Positions 27,728 through 39,100 are shown, counted from the first letter of the stretch. The stretch is DNA of 42,882 bases from Hyphococcus sp. (GCA_028285645.1 JANQOV010000093.1:1-42882), one strand, 5' to 3'. Made by a program: numbers and translations. The notes: generated by a model not told the origin, from the sequence alone.

Positions 27728-30700
27728 TTACTCCGCTGCGTCCTGGCTGACTGGCTCCGGTTCAGCCTCAACAGGCGCTTCTTCGGATGTCGCTTCCGGC
27801 GGCTGTGCTTCGATGGCCAGCGCTTCCGCCGCAGCGGCTCGTTTTTCCCGTTCCTCGACCAAGAGCTGATCACGGCGATCTGCTTCGATCTGGTAGCGGG
27901 ACATCTTGCCGCCGGTGCCAGCCGGAATGAGCCGGCCGACGATGACGTTTTCTTTAAGACCCTCAAGCGCATCAACTTTGCCGTTGACGGCGGCTTCGGT
28001 CAGGACGCGTGTCGTCTCCTGGAAGGATGCTGCTGAAATAAACGACCGCGTTTGCAGCGAGGCTTTCGTAATCCCCAGCAGAACCGGCACGCCTTTCGCC
28101 GGCTCCTTGCCGAGGTCTTCGAGCTTGGCGTTCATCTGCTCGAATTCGACTTTGTCGATCTGCTCTTCCTTCAGGTAGAGAGAATCGCCGGGATCAGTGA
28201 TTTCGATCTTCTGCAGCATCTGACGCACGATAACTTCAATGTGCTTGTCGTTGATCGGCACGCCCTGCAGTCGATAGACCTCCTGAATCTCATTGATGAG
28301 ATAATCAGCAAGCGCCTCAATGCCCATGATCGCGAGAATATCATGGGGCGCGGGATTGCCGTCCATGAGATATTCGCCCTTGGCGATATAGTCCCCATCC
28401 TGAACAGCGATGTGCTTGCCTTTCGGAACGAGATAGTCCGAAGTCTCAAGACTTTCGTCGCTCGGCACAATGCTGATCTTGCGCTTGTTCTTATAGTCGC
28501 GGCCGAACTCAACACGGCCGTCAACGTCAGCAATGATCGCATGGTCCTTCGGACGCCGCGCTTCAAAGAGTTCCGCAACCCGCGGCAGACCGCCGGTGAT
28601 GTCGCGGGTTTTGGCGCCCTCGGTCGGGATACGGGCCAACACGTCGCCAACGCCGACGTCATCGCCGTCTTCGACAGACAAAATCGCATCAACCGGCAGC
28701 ACGTAACGCGCGTCTGCGCCATTATCGAGTTTGAGCGGTTCGCCCTTGTCGTCGACAACGACCATAGCAGGTTTCATGTCGGCAGCGCGCGGGTTCGTCC
28801 GCCAGTCGGTCACGACACGGCTGGCGATGCCGGTGGCTTCATCGGCGACGACCTGCATGGAATAGCCTTCCTGCAAGTCTTCGAACTTCACCTTGCCGGA
28901 AAGCTCAGTCAGGATCGGAATGGTGTAAGGGTCCCAGTCCGCAAGACGCTGCCCGCGGGTGACTTCCGCGCCTTCTTCAATCCGCAGCTTGGCGCCGTAC
29001 GAGACCTTGTAAGACGCAACTTCCTTTTCGCCGGCGTCAACGATTTTAACCAGCGTGTTGCGGCCCATGACGATAACGTCGCCCTTGGAGTTCTTAACAA
29101 CGCTGCGGCCTTCCAGTTTGACCGTACCGCCATGACTTGCCTCGATAAAGGACGTGTCGCCAACCTGCGCCGTCCCGCCGACGTGGAACGTCCGCATGGT
29201 AAGTTGCGTGCCCGGCTCGCCAATCGATTGCGCCGCAATGACGCCGACCGCTTCGCCGATGTTGACGGCGCTGCCGCGCGCGAGGTCGCGGCCATAACAC
29301 TTGGCGCAAACGCCGCTTTTTGACTCGCAGGTCAGCACCGAACGGACGCGCACTTTCGCAACGCCGGCGCTTTCGATGTTCTCAGCCAACACTTCATCGA
29401 TATCAGCACCTGCCGCCGCGATGAGTTCGCCAGTTTCGGGGTGATGAATATCCTCAAGCGCCGTGCGGCCAAGAAGACATTGCGACAAGGGCACAATGAC
29501 TTCACCGCCTTGAACGACAGCTTCCATGCTGATGCCGTTTTTGGTGCCGCAATCTTCTTCGCGGACGATGCAGTCCTGCGCCACGTCAACAAGCCGGCGG
29601 GTAAGGTATCCGGAGTTCGCGGTCTTAAGCGCCGTATCCGCAAGACCTTTCCGCGCGCCGTGGGTTGAGTTGAAGTACTCAAGCACGGTGAGGCCTTCTT
29701 TAAAGTTCGAGATAATCGGCGTTTCGATGATCTCGCCCGACGGCTTGGCCATTAGGCCGCGCATGCCGGCAAGCTGCTTCATCTGCGCGGGCGAGCCCCG
29801 TGCGCCAGAGTCCGACATCATGTAAACGGAATTGACGTTGAGCTGACGCTTGGTTTCTTCGTCATGCTTGACCGTCGAGATTTCCTTCATCATCTCGTCA
29901 GCGATCTTGTCGGTGCATTTCGCCCAGGCGTCGACAACCTTGTTGTATTTTTCACCGCGGGTAATGAAGCCGTCAGCATATTGCTGCTCGTACTCCCGCA
30001 CCAGCGAGCGGGTTTCTTCAACAAGGTTTTGCTTCGCTTCGGGGATGACCATGTCGTCCTTGCCGAAGGAAATCCCGGCGCGGCAGGCTTCCTTAAAGCC
30101 AAGGTCCATAATGTGGTCAGCGAACAGAACAGTCTTTTTCTGTCCGCAATGGCGATAGACAATATCGATCAGTCCCTGGATCGCCTTCTTGGTGAGCAGC
30201 TTATTGACGACAGAAAACGGTACATTGGAGTCGCGCGGTAACACTTGCGCAACCTTCATGCGACCGGCTGTCGTTTCAACGACCTCACGGATAGGCTCGC
30301 CATTTTCGTCGACGGTCTCCCAGCGGGCTTTGATTTTCGCATGCAGCGTAATCACACCGGCGTCGAGCGCATGATCAATCTCAGCCATGGAGCCAAAGGT
30401 CATGCCCTCGCCGGGCTCGTTCTCTTTTTCCATGGTGATGTAATAAAGACCAAGCACGATATCCTGCGACGGCACGATGATCGGCTTGCCGTTGGCGGGC
30501 GACAGGATGTTGTTGGTCGACATCATGAGGACGCGCGCTTCAAGCTGCGCCTCAAGCGACAACGGCACGTGTACGGCCATTTGGTCGCCGTCGAAGTCAG
30601 CGTTAAACGCGGTACAGACCAGCGGGTGCAGCTGGATCGCTTTGCCTTCGATGAGCTTTGGTTCAAAGGCCTGAATACCAAGACGGTGCAGCGTCGGAGC

Positions 30701-31981
30701 GCGGTTCAAGAGCACCGGGTGCTCGCGGATCACCTCGTCGAGAATATCCCAGACTTCAGGGCGTTCTTTTTCGACAAGCTTTTTCGCCTGTTTAACCGTG
30801 GCGGAAAGACCCTTGGCGTCAAGACGCGAATAGATAAACGGCTTGAACAGCTCCAGCGCCATTTTCTTCGGCAGGCCGCATTCGTGAAGCTTAAGTTCCG
30901 GTCCGACAACGATCACCGAGCGGCCGGAATAATCGACGCGCTTACCAAGAAGGTTCTGGCGGAAGCGGCCCTGCTTACCCTTCAGCATGTCGGAAAGCGA
31001 TTTTAACGGACGCTTATTGGTGCCGGTGATCACACGGCCGCGGCGGCCATTGTCGAACAGCGCATCAACGGCTTCCTGCAGCATGCGCTTTTCGTTGCGG
31101 ACAATGATGTCCGGCGCGCGCAACTCAATCAGGCGCTTCAAGCGGTTGTTCCGGTTGATGACCCGGCGATAAAGATCGTTGAGGTCGGACGTCGCAAAGC
31201 GTCCGCCGTCGAGCGGCACCAGCGGGCGCAGTTCCGGCGGGATCACCGGAATAACGGTCATGATCATCCACTCCGGACGGTTGCCGGATTCAATGAACGC
31301 ATTGATGAGCTTCAAGCGCTTGGCGAGTTTTTTCGGCTTCAGTTCCGTTGTCGCTTCGGCGATCTCGACTTTTAGCTGCTCAGCGATCGCTTCGAGATCA
31401 AGGCTTGTCAGAATTTCGCGGATCGCTTCCGCGCCGATGCCGGCGGTAAAGGAGTCTTCACCGTATTCTTCTTGCGCTTTGAGATACTCCTCTTCGGTCA
31501 GGAGCTGGTTCGGCGTTAAGGGCGTCAGGCCCGGCTCGATGACGATGAACTGCTCAAAGTAAAGAACGCGCTCTACATCTTTGAGCGTCATGTCGAGCAT
31601 CAAGGAAATGCGAGACGGCAGTGACTTCAAAAACCAGATATGCGCAACCGGCGCCGCAAGCTCGATATGGCCCATGCGGTCGCGGCGCACTTTGGTGAGC
31701 GTGACTTCAACGCCGCATTTTTCGCAAGTGATGCCTTTATACTTCATGCGCTTGTACTTGCCGCACAAGCATTCGTAGTCCTTCACCGGCCCGAAGATGC
31801 GGGCGCAGAACAGGCCATCGCGCTCCGGCTTGAAGGTCCGGTAGTTGATGGTTTCCGGCTTTTTGATTTCGCCGAACGACCAGGAGAGAATTTTCTCCGG
31901 GCTCGCGAGCGAAATACGGATCTGATTGAACGTTTGCGCAGGCGCAACGGGATTAAAAACGTTCAGCAGTTCCTGTGACAT
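27728..31981 (-). CDS. rpoC: RNA polymerase subunit beta'
   Basis: The 1417-residue catalytic subunit has the first zinc site with Cys71, Cys73, Cys86 and Cys89 (CLCGKYK...CEKCG), the invariant catalytic [12 protein letters not shown] motif that holds magnesium, the bridge helix and trigger loop region with [13 protein letters not shown], and the second zinc site ([19 protein letters not shown]). The C-terminal end is Glu/Ala-rich. Length and order after rpoB are standard. AGAGG precedes the ATG. Confidence 0.98.
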   Translation of the reverse strand: MSQELLNVFNPVAPAQTFNQIRISLASPEKILSWSFGEIKKPETINYRTFKPERDGLFCARIFGPVKDYECLCGKYKRMKYKGITCEKCGVEVTLTKVRRDRMGHIELAAPVAHIWFLKSLPSRISLMLDMTLKDVERVLYFEQFIVIEPGLTPLTPNQLLTEEEYLKAQEEYGEDSFTAGIGAEAIREILTSLDLEAIAEQLKVEIAEATTELKPKKLAKRLKLINAFIESGNRPEWMIMTVIPVIPPELRPLVPLDGGRFATSDLNDLYRRVINRNNRLKRLIELRAPDIIVRNEKRMLQEAVDALFDNGRRGRVITGTNKRPLKSLSDMLKGKQGRFRQNLLGKRVDYSGRSVIVVGPELKLHECGLPKKMALELFKPFIYSRLDAKGLSATVKQAKKLVEKERPEVWDILDEVIREHPVLLNRAPTLHRLGIQAFEPKLIEGKAIQLHPLVCTAFNADFDGDQMAVHVPLSLEAQLEARVLMMSTNNILSPANGKPIIVPSQDIVLGLYYITMEKENEPGEGMTFGSMAEIDHALDAGVITLHAKIKARWETVDENGEPIREVVETTAGRMKVAQVLPRDSNVPFSVVNKLLTKKAIQGLIDIVYRHCGQKKTVLFADHIMDLGFKEACRAGISFGKDDMVIPEAKQNLVEETRSLVREYEQQYADGFITRGEKYNKVVDAWAKCTDKIADEMMKEISTVKHDEETKRQLNVNSVYMMSDSGARGSPAQMKQLAGMRGLMAKPSGEIIETPIISNFKEGLTVLEYFNSTHGARKGLADTALKTANSGYLTRRLVDVAQDCIVREEDCGTKNGISMEAVVQGGEVIVPLSQCLLGRTALEDIHHPETGELIAAAGADIDEVLAENIESAGVAKVRVRSVLTCESKSGVCAKCYGRDLARGSAVNIGEAVGVIAAQSIGEPGTQLTMRTFHVGGTAQVGDTSFIEASHGGTVKLEGRSVVKNSKGDVIVMGRNTLVKIVDAGEKEVASYKVSYGAKLRIEEGAEVTRGQRLADWDPYTIPILTELSGKVKFEDLQEGYSMQVVADEATGIASRVVTDWRTNPRAADMKPAMVVVDDKGEPLKLDNGADARYVLPVDAILSVEDGDDVGVGDVLARIPTEGAKTRDITGGLPRVAELFEARRPKDHAIIADVDGRVEFGRDYKNKRKISIVPSDESLETSDYLVPKGKHIAVQDGDYIAKGEYLMDGNPAPHDILAIMGIEALADYLINEIQEVYRLQGVPINDKHIEVIVRQMLQKIEITDPGDSLYLKEEQIDKVEFEQMNAKLEDLGKEPAKGVPVLLGITKASLQTRSFISAASFQETTRVLTEAAVNGKVDALEGLKENVIVGRLIPAGTGGKMSRYQIEADRRDQLLVEEREKRAAAAEALAIEAQPPEATSEEAPVEAEPEPVSQDAAE

Positions 31982-32000
31982 AAGAGCCTCTCAATCGGTT

Positions 32001-32018
32001 GCGGAAGATATTTTCCGC
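32001..32018 (-). other. Small hairpin in rpoB-rpoC spacer
   Basis: GCGGAA and TTCCGC flank a 6-base loop, 20 bases before the rpoC start codon. There is no T-tract, so it is not a terminator; it may affect mRNA processing or have no role. Confidence 0.4.
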
Positions 32019-32059
32019 GAATTACTAAGCAGCGTACGAACTGGGATAGACGGCGGCGC

Positions 32060-35000
32060 CTATCCCGTCTGCAATTCCACATTCAGTCCAAGTGAACGCA
32101 TCTCTTTGACAAGCACGTTAAAGCTTTCCGGAATACCGGCTTCGAAACTGTCGTCGCCGCGGACGATGGCTTCGTAGACCTTGGTGCGGCCGGCGACGTC
32201 GTCAGACTTCACCGTCAACATTTCCTGCAGCGTGTAGGCTGCGCCATAAGCTTCGAGCGCCCAGACTTCCATCTCGCCGAAGCGCTGGCCGCCAAACTGC
32301 GCCTTGCCGCCCAACGGCTGCTGTGTGACCAGCGAGTACGGGCCAATGGACCGCGCGTGGATTTTGTCATCGACAAGGTGATGCAGCTTCAAGAGATACT
32401 TGTAGCCCACCGTCACCGGCCGCGAGAACGTCTCACCGGTTCGCCCATCAAAGAGCTGAACCTGACCTGTTTCCTCAAGGCCGGCTCTTGTCAGCATGTC
32501 GACAATGTCAGCTTCATGGGCGCCGTCGAACACCGGCGTCGCAATCGGCACGCCGCGAACGAGGTTGTCGCCAAGCTCCATCAATTCGTCATTGGAGCGC
32601 GGCAGCACCTGCTCTTCGCCATAAATGTGCTTCATCTTGGCGATGTATTCATCGCGTGTATTCTCACCGGCGTCCCATCGTTCCATGATTTCGCCGATCT
32701 GCCGGCCAAGACCGCGACAGGCCCAGCCAAGATGGGTCTCAAGGATTTGTCCGACATTCATCCGGCTCGGAACGCCAAGCGGATTAAGGACGATATCGAC
32801 AGGCGTTCCATCTTCCAGGAACGGCATGTCTTCCATCGGCGCGATTTTCGAGATGACGCCCTTGTTGCCGTGACGGCCGGCCATCTTATCGCCCGGCTGC
32901 AGCTTGCGCTTCACGGCGACGAAGACTTTGACCATCTTCATGACGCCCGGCGGCATTTCATCGCCGCGTTTTAGCTTGTCGACCTTGTCGTCAAAGCGTG
33001 CTTCGAGACGCGACTTTGACTCGTCGAACTGCTTTTTGAGCGCTTCGATTTCCTGCATCGCATTTTCGTCTGCAATGCCGATCTTCCACCATTGGCCTTT
33101 GGAAAGTTGCTCTTCCAGCACCTCTTCCGTGATCTGCCCTTTCTCAAAGCCTTTCGGTCCTGAGACGGCTTCTTTGGAAAGCAGCAGAGGCTTCAAGCGG
33201 CCATAGATGTTGCGTTCGAGAATGGCGAGCTCGTCGTCCCGGTCTTTCGCGAGACGCTCGATCTCTTCGCGCTCGATGGCGATGGCGCGTTCGTCTTTGT
33301 CAACGCCGTGGCGGTTAAAGACACGCACCTCAACCACCGTACCGGCGACGCCCGGCGGCAGTTTGAGCGACGTGTCGCGCACGTCGGAAGCTTTTTCACC
33401 GAAGATGGCGCGCAGGAGTTTTTCCTCCGGCGTCATCGGGCTTTCACCCTTCGGCGTGATCTTGCCGACAAGGATATCGCCCGGATGCACCTCGGCGCCG
33501 ATGGCGACAATCCCGGCTTCGTCGAGATTGCGTAAGGCTTCTTCCGAGACGTTCGGAATATCGCGGGTGATTTCTTCAGGACCCAGCTTGGTGTCCCGCG
33601 CCATCACTTCAAATTCCTCGATGTGGATGGAGGTGAAGACGTCATCCCGCACGATACGCTCGGAAATCAGGATCGAGTCTTCGAAGTTGTAGCCGTTCCA
33701 CGGCATAAACGCGACGAGCACGTTCTTGCCAAGCGCCAGTTCGCCAAGATCCGTTGACGGACCATCAGCGACAATATCGCCTTCGCGAATGATGTCGCCG
33801 ATCTTCACCAGCGGGCGCTGGTTGATGCAGGTGTTCTGGTTGGAGCGCTGGAACTTGCGCAGATTGTAGATGTCGACGCCGGGTTTGGTCGGGTCTTTTT
33901 CTTCCGTCGCCCGGATAACAATCCGTTGCGCGTCAACCTGCTCGACAACGCCGGGACGGCGCGCCGCCACCGCAGCGCCTGAATCCCGCGCCACGATCGC
34001 TTCCATGCCGGTGCCGACAAAAGGCGCCTCGGCCTGCAAGAGCGGCACTGCCTGGCGTTGCATGTTCGAGCCCATGAGCGCGCGGTTGGCGTCGTCGTTT
34101 TCGAGGAACGGAATGAGCGCTGCTGCAACAGACACAAGCTGCTTCGGCGAGACGTCGATATAGGCAACGTCCTCGCGCGGCACCAGGGTCGCGTCGCCGC
34201 CGACGCGGCAGTTGACGAACTCGTTTGTGAGCACGCCGTTCTCATCGACTTCGGCGTTTGCCTGGGCGATGGCGAAGCGCTGTTCTTCCATGGCGGAAAG
34301 ATAAACAACCTCATCGGTCACCTTGCCGTCGGCAACGCGCCGATAAGGACTTTCGATAAAGCCATATTGGTTGACCTGCGCATGGGTCGCCAGGGAGTTG
34401 ATGAGACCGATGTTCGGTCCTTCCGGCGTTTCAATCGGGCAGATGCGGCCATAGTGGGTCGGATGCACGTCGCGGACTTCAAAGCCGGCGCGCTCACGGG
34501 TAAGACCGCCCGGGCCAAGCGCAGACAAGCGGCGCTTGTGGGTAATTTCCGAAAGCGGGTTGGTCTGATCCATAAATTGCGAAAGCTGCGAAGAGCCGAA
34601 GAACTCGCGCACCGCAGCAGCCGCAGGCTTTGCGTTGATGAGATCGTGCGGCATCAGCGTATCGAGTTCCGCTGACGACATGCGCTCCTTGATGGCGCGC
34701 TCCATGCGGAGAAGACCGATGCGATATTGGTTCTCCATCAGCTCGCCCACCGAACGCACGCGCCGGTTGCCGAGATTATCGATGTCGTCAATGTCGCCGC
34801 GGCCATCGCGCAGATCGACCAGGGTTTTCAAGACCGAAAGAATATCTTCCTTGCGCAGAGTCCGAAGCGAATCCTCAGTCTCAAAGCCAAGGCGAATGTT
34901 CATTTTCACCCGGCCAACCGATGACAGGTCGTATCTTTCCGGATCGAAGAACAGTGAGAAAAAGAGGCCTTCGGCCGTTTCGAGCGTCGGCGGCTCGCCC

Positions 35001-36139
35001 GGGCGCATGACGCGATAAATATCGATCAGCGCCATGTCGCGATTGCGGTTTTTGTCCGCCGCAAGCGTGTTGCGCATATAGGCGCCAACCACCAGGTGAT
35101 CGACGTCGATCGTATCGAACGCATCAATGCCGAGCTCTTCAAACTGCTCGAGAATCTCGGGCGTAATCTCTTCGCCCGCCTCGGCGTAGATTTCGCCGGT
35201 ATCGAAGTTGACAAGGTCAGACGCGAAATAGCGTCCGGCCATTTCTTCATCCGACAGGAGAAGCTGCTTCAGCCCGCCTTCTTCAAGCTTTTTGGCGCCG
35301 CGTGCCGACAGCTTCTTGCCTGCCTCAAGCACCACTTCGCCATTCTTGGCGTTGACGAGATCGCGCTCGACCTTGACGCCCTTCCAGCGGTCAGGATTGA
35401 AGGGCATGGTCCAGCCCTTCTTGGTCTTTTTGTGGGCAACGCGATCGAAGAACTCGTCGAGGATTTCTTCCTGATCCATGCCCAGGGCATAGAGCAAGGT
35501 GGTCGCCGGCAGCTTCCTGCGGCGGTCAATCCTCACATTAACGATGTCTTTGACGTCGAACTCAAAATCGAGCCAGGAGCCGCGATAGGGAATAATGCGC
35601 GCCGCAAACAACAATTTACCGGATGCGTGCGACTTGCCTTTGTCGTGATCAAAGAAGACGCCCGGGCTGCGGTGCATCTGCGAGACGATGACGCGCTCCG
35701 TACCGTTGACGACAAAGGTGCCGTTGTCGGTCATCAGCGGCATGTCGCCCATATAGACTTCTTGCTCTTTGATATCCTTGACGGATTTGGCGCCAGTTTC
35801 CTCGTCCACCTCGAACACGATGAGCCGCAAGGTCACCTTCAGCGGCGCGGCGTAGGTCATGTCGCGCTGCTGGCATTCCTCGACGTCGTATTTCGGGTCT
35901 TCGAACTCGTAAGAGACATATTCAAGGGTCGCGGTCTCGGTAAAATCCGAGATCGGAAACACCGAGCGAAAGACCGCCTCAAGCCCTTCGATCTTGCGAT
36001 CTTCGGACTTTACGAATCGCTGCAGGAATTGCTCATAAGAGTCTTTTTGAACCTGAATCAGGTTCGGCATTGGCGCCGCGTCACCGATGCGGCCAAAGTT
36101 TTTACGGATGCGTTTCTTCTCAACGAAGGATTGCGCCAT
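32060..36139 (-). CDS. rpoB: RNA polymerase subunit beta
   Basis: The 1359-residue protein begins [20 protein letters not shown]. The rifampicin-binding region reads [20 protein letters not shown] then [12 protein letters not shown], the wild-type pattern with the Thr that is common in alphaproteobacteria. The C-terminal half has [22 protein letters not shown] sequence (here [19 protein letters not shown]) that contacts beta'. The frame is open to 36193, but the ATG at 36139 follows AGAGGAAAAAG and gives the family start. A 284-base spacer with three hairpins separates it from rplL. Confidence 0.98.
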   Translation of the reverse strand: MAQSFVEKKRIRKNFGRIGDAAPMPNLIQVQKDSYEQFLQRFVKSEDRKIEGLEAVFRSVFPISDFTETATLEYVSYEFEDPKYDVEECQQRDMTYAAPLKVTLRLIVFEVDEETGAKSVKDIKEQEVYMGDMPLMTDNGTFVVNGTERVIVSQMHRSPGVFFDHDKGKSHASGKLLFAARIIPYRGSWLDFEFDVKDIVNVRIDRRRKLPATTLLYALGMDQEEILDEFFDRVAHKKTKKGWTMPFNPDRWKGVKVERDLVNAKNGEVVLEAGKKLSARGAKKLEEGGLKQLLLSDEEMAGRYFASDLVNFDTGEIYAEAGEEITPEILEQFEELGIDAFDTIDVDHLVVGAYMRNTLAADKNRNRDMALIDIYRVMRPGEPPTLETAEGLFFSLFFDPERYDLSSVGRVKMNIRLGFETEDSLRTLRKEDILSVLKTLVDLRDGRGDIDDIDNLGNRRVRSVGELMENQYRIGLLRMERAIKERMSSAELDTLMPHDLINAKPAAAAVREFFGSSQLSQFMDQTNPLSEITHKRRLSALGPGGLTRERAGFEVRDVHPTHYGRICPIETPEGPNIGLINSLATHAQVNQYGFIESPYRRVADGKVTDEVVYLSAMEEQRFAIAQANAEVDENGVLTNEFVNCRVGGDATLVPREDVAYIDVSPKQLVSVAAALIPFLENDDANRALMGSNMQRQAVPLLQAEAPFVGTGMEAIVARDSGAAVAARRPGVVEQVDAQRIVIRATEEKDPTKPGVDIYNLRKFQRSNQNTCINQRPLVKIGDIIREGDIVADGPSTDLGELALGKNVLVAFMPWNGYNFEDSILISERIVRDDVFTSIHIEEFEVMARDTKLGPEEITRDIPNVSEEALRNLDEAGIVAIGAEVHPGDILVGKITPKGESPMTPEEKLLRAIFGEKASDVRDTSLKLPPGVAGTVVEVRVFNRHGVDKDERAIAIEREEIERLAKDRDDELAILERNIYGRLKPLLLSKEAVSGPKGFEKGQITEEVLEEQLSKGQWWKIGIADENAMQEIEALKKQFDESKSRLEARFDDKVDKLKRGDEMPPGVMKMVKVFVAVKRKLQPGDKMAGRHGNKGVISKIAPMEDMPFLEDGTPVDIVLNPLGVPSRMNVGQILETHLGWACRGLGRQIGEIMERWDAGENTRDEYIAKMKHIYGEEQVLPRSNDELMELGDNLVRGVPIATPVFDGAHEADIVDMLTRAGLEETGQVQLFDGRTGETFSRPVTVGYKYLLKLHHLVDDKIHARSIGPYSLVTQQPLGGKAQFGGQRFGEMEVWALEAYGAAYTLQEMLTVKSDDVAGRTKVYEAIVRGDDSFEAGIPESFNVLVKEMRSLGLNVELQTG

Positions 36140-36305
36140 CTTTTTCCTCTTAAACGGAAAACAACCGCCAGTTGCGCATCGATGGGTTACCAACGCATGC
36201 GCAACAGCGCCTGAGCGGTCGCCTCGAACCGACCACCAGACACTGGGGTTTTGTTCCTAAATGTAGTTCTCGATTAACCGAAGCACGTCGCCGCAAAGCC
36301 TAACA

Positions 36306-36418
36306 CCGCCGATGGGGAGCCACCGGCGGCGAATTGGAGTTAATAAGCACGCTCGGGGGCTCTCGCAACCCCAAATTTCGTTAAATTGGCGTACTTTTTT
36401 CCCAGAGCCTGTGGGAAA
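36306..36418 (-). other. Hairpin-rich rplL-rpoB spacer
   Basis: The 284-base gap (36140-36423) holds three inverted repeats: TTTCCCA/TGGGAAA at 36398-36418, six bases after the rplL stop; a GGGGCT/AACCCC pair at 36356-36372 (with one G-U); and CCGCCG/CGGCGG at 36306-36329. None has a T-tract. A weak TTGCGA-17-TATTAA promoter may overlap the second. In E. coli this spacer carries an attenuator and an RNase III site that lower rpoBC relative to rplJL; the same role here is inference. Confidence 0.5.
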
Positions 36419-36423
36419 CGCTG

Positions 36424-36804
36424 CTATTTGAGTTCGACTTTAGCGCCAGCGTCTTCAAGCTTCTTCTTGATTTCCTCGGCTTCAGCCTTGGCAGCGCCCT
36501 CTTTGACCGCCTTGCCGCCAGCTTCAACCAGCTCTTTGGCTTCTTTCAGGCCAAGACCCGTGATCGCGCGTACTTCCTTGATCACATTGATCTTTTTGTC
36601 GCCGGCTTCGACCAGGATGATGTCGAACTCATCCTTTTCTTCAGCTGCCTCGCCACCGCCGCCAGCGCCTGGGGCTGCAGCTACAGCAACTGCGCCTGCA
36701 GCCGGCTCAATGCCGTATTCTTCCTTGAGGAGGTTTTTGAGCTCTGCCGCTTCCAAAAGCGTGAGGCCTACGAGTTCTTCAGCAAGTTTCTTGATATCAG
36801 CCAT
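36424..36804 (-). CDS. rplL: 50S ribosomal protein L7/L12
   Basis: The 126-residue stalk protein has an N-terminal dimerisation helix ([23 protein letters not shown]), an Ala/Gly/Pro hinge at about 38-52, and the globular domain with [29 protein letters not shown], which recruits translation factors. The length is normal. It lies 49 bases after rplJ. Confidence 0.97.
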   Translation of the reverse strand: MADIKKLAEELVGLTLLEAAELKNLLKEEYGIEPAAGAVAVAAAPGAGGGGEAAEEKDEFDIILVEAGDKKINVIKEVRAITGLGLKEAKELVEAGGKAVKEGAAKAEAEEIKKKLEDAGAKVELK

Positions 36805-36853
36805 TTTTCTGTTCCCGTTTCGTAAGAGTTAGAATTTCAATCGGAAGACGCCT

Positions 36854-37372
36854 CTAGGCGGCTTCGCGACTTTCCAGCGTTTCAAGGATGCCGGCAATCT
36901 GAGCAGCCGGCGCCGTAACGGCCCCGACAATCTCGGCTGCCGGCGACATGATGGTCTGAACGATTGACGCAAGGATTTCCTCACGCGACGGCATGGCGGC
37001 GAGCGCCTTAACGCCGGCCTCGTCGAGGATTTCCGCATCCATGGCCCCGCCAAGGATGGAAAGCTTTTCGTTCTTTTTGGCGAAGTCATTAACAGCTTTC
37101 GCCGCCGCAACCGGATCCTCGGAAAATGCGATCGCCGTCGGACCAGTGAAGAGGTCCGTCAGCTTCTCAGCCGCCTTGCCGGACAAGGCAATTTTCGCGA
37201 GCCGATTTTTGACGATGCGCATATTGGCGCCGGCTTGCCGCAAGCTGCCGCGCAGTTCTTCCATCTCCGAGACCGAAAGACCGCCATTTTCAACGACCAC
37301 CACCGCATTCTTATCGAACACGCCGCCGATCCATTCGACCATCTCAGCCTTTTGGGTTCTGTCCATCGACAA
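36854..37372 (-). CDS. rplJ: 50S ribosomal protein L10
   Basis: The 172-residue protein begins [19 protein letters not shown] and has the rRNA-binding domain [24 protein letters not shown] followed by [23 protein letters not shown], and a C-terminal helix that carries L12 dimers. L10 (with L12) represses its own operon by binding the mRNA leader in E. coli; a long leader with hairpins is present here. Unusually, rplA and rplK are not upstream; kbl is. Confidence 0.97.
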   Translation of the reverse strand: MSMDRTQKAEMVEWIGGVFDKNAVVVVENGGLSVSEMEELRGSLRQAGANMRIVKNRLAKIALSGKAAEKLTDLFTGPTAIAFSEDPVAAAKAVNDFAKKNEKLSILGGAMDAEILDEAGVKALAAMPSREEILASIVQTIMSPAAEIVGAVTAPAAQIAGILETLESREAA

Positions 37373-37440
37373 GTCCCTTTCGTTAACGAAAGCGGACCAT
37401 CCGCTCTCGCGAAGTCTTCAGCGCTCGAATTGCGGAAACC

Positions 37441-37469
37441 AAAAAAGGCTCCGCGCGAACGCAAGAGCC
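37441..37469 (-). terminator. Attenuator-like terminator in the L10 leader
   Basis: On the minus strand GGCTC-T-TGCG-TTCG-CGCG-GAGCC is a strong hairpin with a TTCG loop and one bulged T, followed directly by TTTTTT. It ends 69 bases before the rplJ start and after the presumed promoter, so it would lie inside the rplJ transcript as an attenuator. Upstream in the leader are further hairpins, GCTGC/GCAGC (37576-37591) and TGCGGG/CCCGCA (37531-37560). Confidence 0.7.
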
Positions 37470-37600
37470 TGTCCAAACGAGGTCAAACGGGAGGAAGCCT
37501 TGTGGGCCAATCCCTATTACCTTGCGTCTATGCGGGAGATTAAGTGTTGCCACACCCGCAGTCTCGGACAGGTGCGCTGCATAAAAGCAGCGACGGCGGG

Positions 37601-37628
37601 GTCTTAGCGGAAATCTCTAGGAATGCAA
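37601..37628 (-). promoter_or_regulatory. Possible promoter of rplJ-rplL-rpoB-rpoC
   Basis: On the minus strand TTGCAT (37623-37628) and TAAGAC (37601-37606) are separated by 16 bases. Each matches the consensus at only three positions, so this is a weak call; it is supported by position, between the repeat element and the leader hairpins. Confidence 0.35.
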
Positions 37629-37640
37629 GTCTCTGTTTGT

Positions 37641-37703
37641 GTTATCCTGAATGCTCTTCTCCGACCCCGGATCCCGGCTTGCGCCATCCACTCTGAGTGG
37701 CGC
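37641..37703. repeat. Degenerate copy of the adjacent palindromic element
   Basis: The stretch begins GTTATCCTGA, identical to the start of the element at 37720, and contains GGATCCCGGCTTGCGCC, which aligns with GGATTCCAGCTTGCGCT of that element with few changes. The middle is diverged. A CCACT/AGTGG hairpin follows at 37687-37702. Confidence 0.55.
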
Positions 37704-37719
37704 CCGACACGCCCTCCAC

Positions 37720-37802
37720 CGTTATCCTGACGAAAGTCAGGATCCAGGAGCGGCATATTCAGAGCGAAACGCCCCTGGATTCCAGCTTGCGCTGGAATAA
37801 CG
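37720..37802. repeat. Intergenic palindromic element with four-way-junction fold
   Basis: Four stems nest without unpaired junction bases: outer CGTTAT/ATAACG (37720-37725 with 37797-37802); arm 1 CCTGAC-GAAA-GTCAGG (37726-37741); arm 2 ATCCAGG (37742-37748) with CCTGGAT (37774-37780), extended by GCG/CGC; arm 3 TCCAGC-TTGC-GCTGGA (37781-37796). A GATTC (GANTC) site spans arms 2 and 3. It lies between the kbl stop and the rplJ promoter. Palindromic repeats with GANTC sites are known between genes in Caulobacter and relatives; membership of that family is inference. Confidence 0.75.
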
Positions 37803-37822
37803 AGGACAGCCGGTTCGCACAG

Positions 37823-39028
37823 TCATAAAAGGACGCCCAACGCCTTACCGACTCTCGTAAACGCGGCGACGGCGCGGTCGACCTGTTCGTCTGAGTGGCC
37901 GGCGCACATCTGCGTTCTGATGCGCGCCAAACCCTTCGGCACCACCGGATAGGAAAAGGCGGTGACATACACACCCTCCTGCATCATCGCATCGGCCATC
38001 TCGGCTGCCTTCCGCGCGTCGCCGAGCATCACGGGAATAATCGGGTGTTCGCCCGGCAGAAGGTCAAAGCCGGCATCCGTCATCTGCGCGCGAAAACGCT
38101 CCGCATTGCGGAAGAGTTGCGCTCGTAAGTCGTCGCCATCGCGGATCAGCTCCAGCGCTTTAATGCTCGCACCGATGAGCGCCGGCGTTAAGGCGTTGGA
38201 AAAGAGATAAGGCCGCGCGCGATTACGCAGTAGATGAATGACGTCTTTCGAGGCGCAAATGTAACCACCCATGCCGCCGCCCAGCGCCTTGCCGAGCGTT
38301 CCTGTTAAAATGTCAACGCGATCCGCAACGCCGCAATGGGCCGGCGCGCCCTTGCCGCCCGGTCCCATGAAGCCGGTGGCATGGGCGTCATCGACCATGA
38401 CAAGCGCATCATATTTGTCAGCCAACGCACAAATCTCAGCCAACTTGGCGATATAGCCGTCCATTGAAAAAACGCCGTCGGTGACAATTAATTTTGTCCG
38501 GGCGCCGGCTTCATTCGCTGCTTTTAACTGCGCTTCCAAATCTTCCATGTCGGAATTCGCATAGCGATAACGCTGCGCCTTACACAAACGAACGCCGTCA
38601 ATGATCGATGCATGATTGAGCGCATCGGAAATGATCGCGTCTTCCGCCGTCAGCAGCGGCTCGAAAACGCCGCCATTGGCGTCAAAGCACGCCGCAAACA
38701 AAATCGCATCGTCATAGCCCAGGAAATCAGCAATCGCTTTTTCGAGCGACCGGTGAAGGTCAAGAGTTCCGCAAATGAACCGCACCGACGCCATGCCGTA
38801 TCCATAATCGTCCATGGTCTTTTTCGCGGCGTCGACGAGAGCAGGATGATCAGCAAGGCCAAGATAGTTGTTGGCGCAGAAATTTAAGACGCACATGTCT
38901 TTGCCGTTGTGGCGCACATTAATCTCCGGCCCTTGCGCCGAAACGATCGGGCGTTCGAGTTTCTCAAGGCCCTGCTCTCTGATGTCGTCTAGGGTAGCGG
39001 TGACGCGTTCATAAAATTCGTTTCGCAT
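37823..39028 (-). CDS. kbl: Glycine C-acetyltransferase (2-amino-3-ketobutyrate CoA ligase)
   Basis: Kbl cleaves 2-amino-3-oxobutyrate with CoA into glycine and acetyl-CoA, the second step of threonine breakdown after Tdh. The 401-residue PLP enzyme of the alpha-oxoamine synthase family has [35 protein letters not shown], the [11 protein letters not shown] motif and the PLP-binding Lys247 in [10 protein letters not shown]. The frame is open to 39067, but the ATG at 39028 follows GGGAGAA and gives the usual length. It is divergent from the amidase gene, and its partner tdh is on the other strand 2 kb away. No T-rich terminator follows; the palindromic element lies 20 bases after the stop. Confidence 0.95.
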   Translation of the reverse strand: MRNEFYERVTATLDDIREQGLEKLERPIVSAQGPEINVRHNGKDMCVLNFCANNYLGLADHPALVDAAKKTMDDYGYGMASVRFICGTLDLHRSLEKAIADFLGYDDAILFAACFDANGGVFEPLLTAEDAIISDALNHASIIDGVRLCKAQRYRYANSDMEDLEAQLKAANEAGARTKLIVTDGVFSMDGYIAKLAEICALADKYDALVMVDDAHATGFMGPGGKGAPAHCGVADRVDILTGTLGKALGGGMGGYICASKDVIHLLRNRARPYLFSNALTPALIGASIKALELIRDGDDLRAQLFRNAERFRAQMTDAGFDLLPGEHPIIPVMLGDARKAAEMADAMMQEGVYVTAFSYPVVPKGLARIRTQMCAGHSDEQVDRAVAAFTRVGKALGVLL

Positions 39029-39059
39029 TATTGTTCTCCCGATAATCACCGGCTGAGTG

Positions 39060-39100
39060 CATGTCATGACATGGCGGCCGATGGCGGACGCATCATCCGC
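39060..39100. promoter_or_regulatory. Palindromes in kbl-amidase divergent spacer (candidate operator)
   Basis: CATGTCATGACATG at 39060-39073 is a perfect 14-base palindrome. It is followed by two tandem copies of ATGGCGGNCG (39071-39090) and a weaker dyad GCGGA/TCCGC (39084-39100). They lie between the divergent starts of kbl (39028) and the amidase gene (39196), where a regulator could control both. No regulator gene is adjacent. Confidence 0.5.

Noticed and set aside
28052..29323. 423-codon open frame on the plus strand
   Set aside because: Antisense to rpoC; same reason.
35096..36214. 372-codon open frame on the plus strand
   Set aside because: Antisense to the start of rpoB; same reason.
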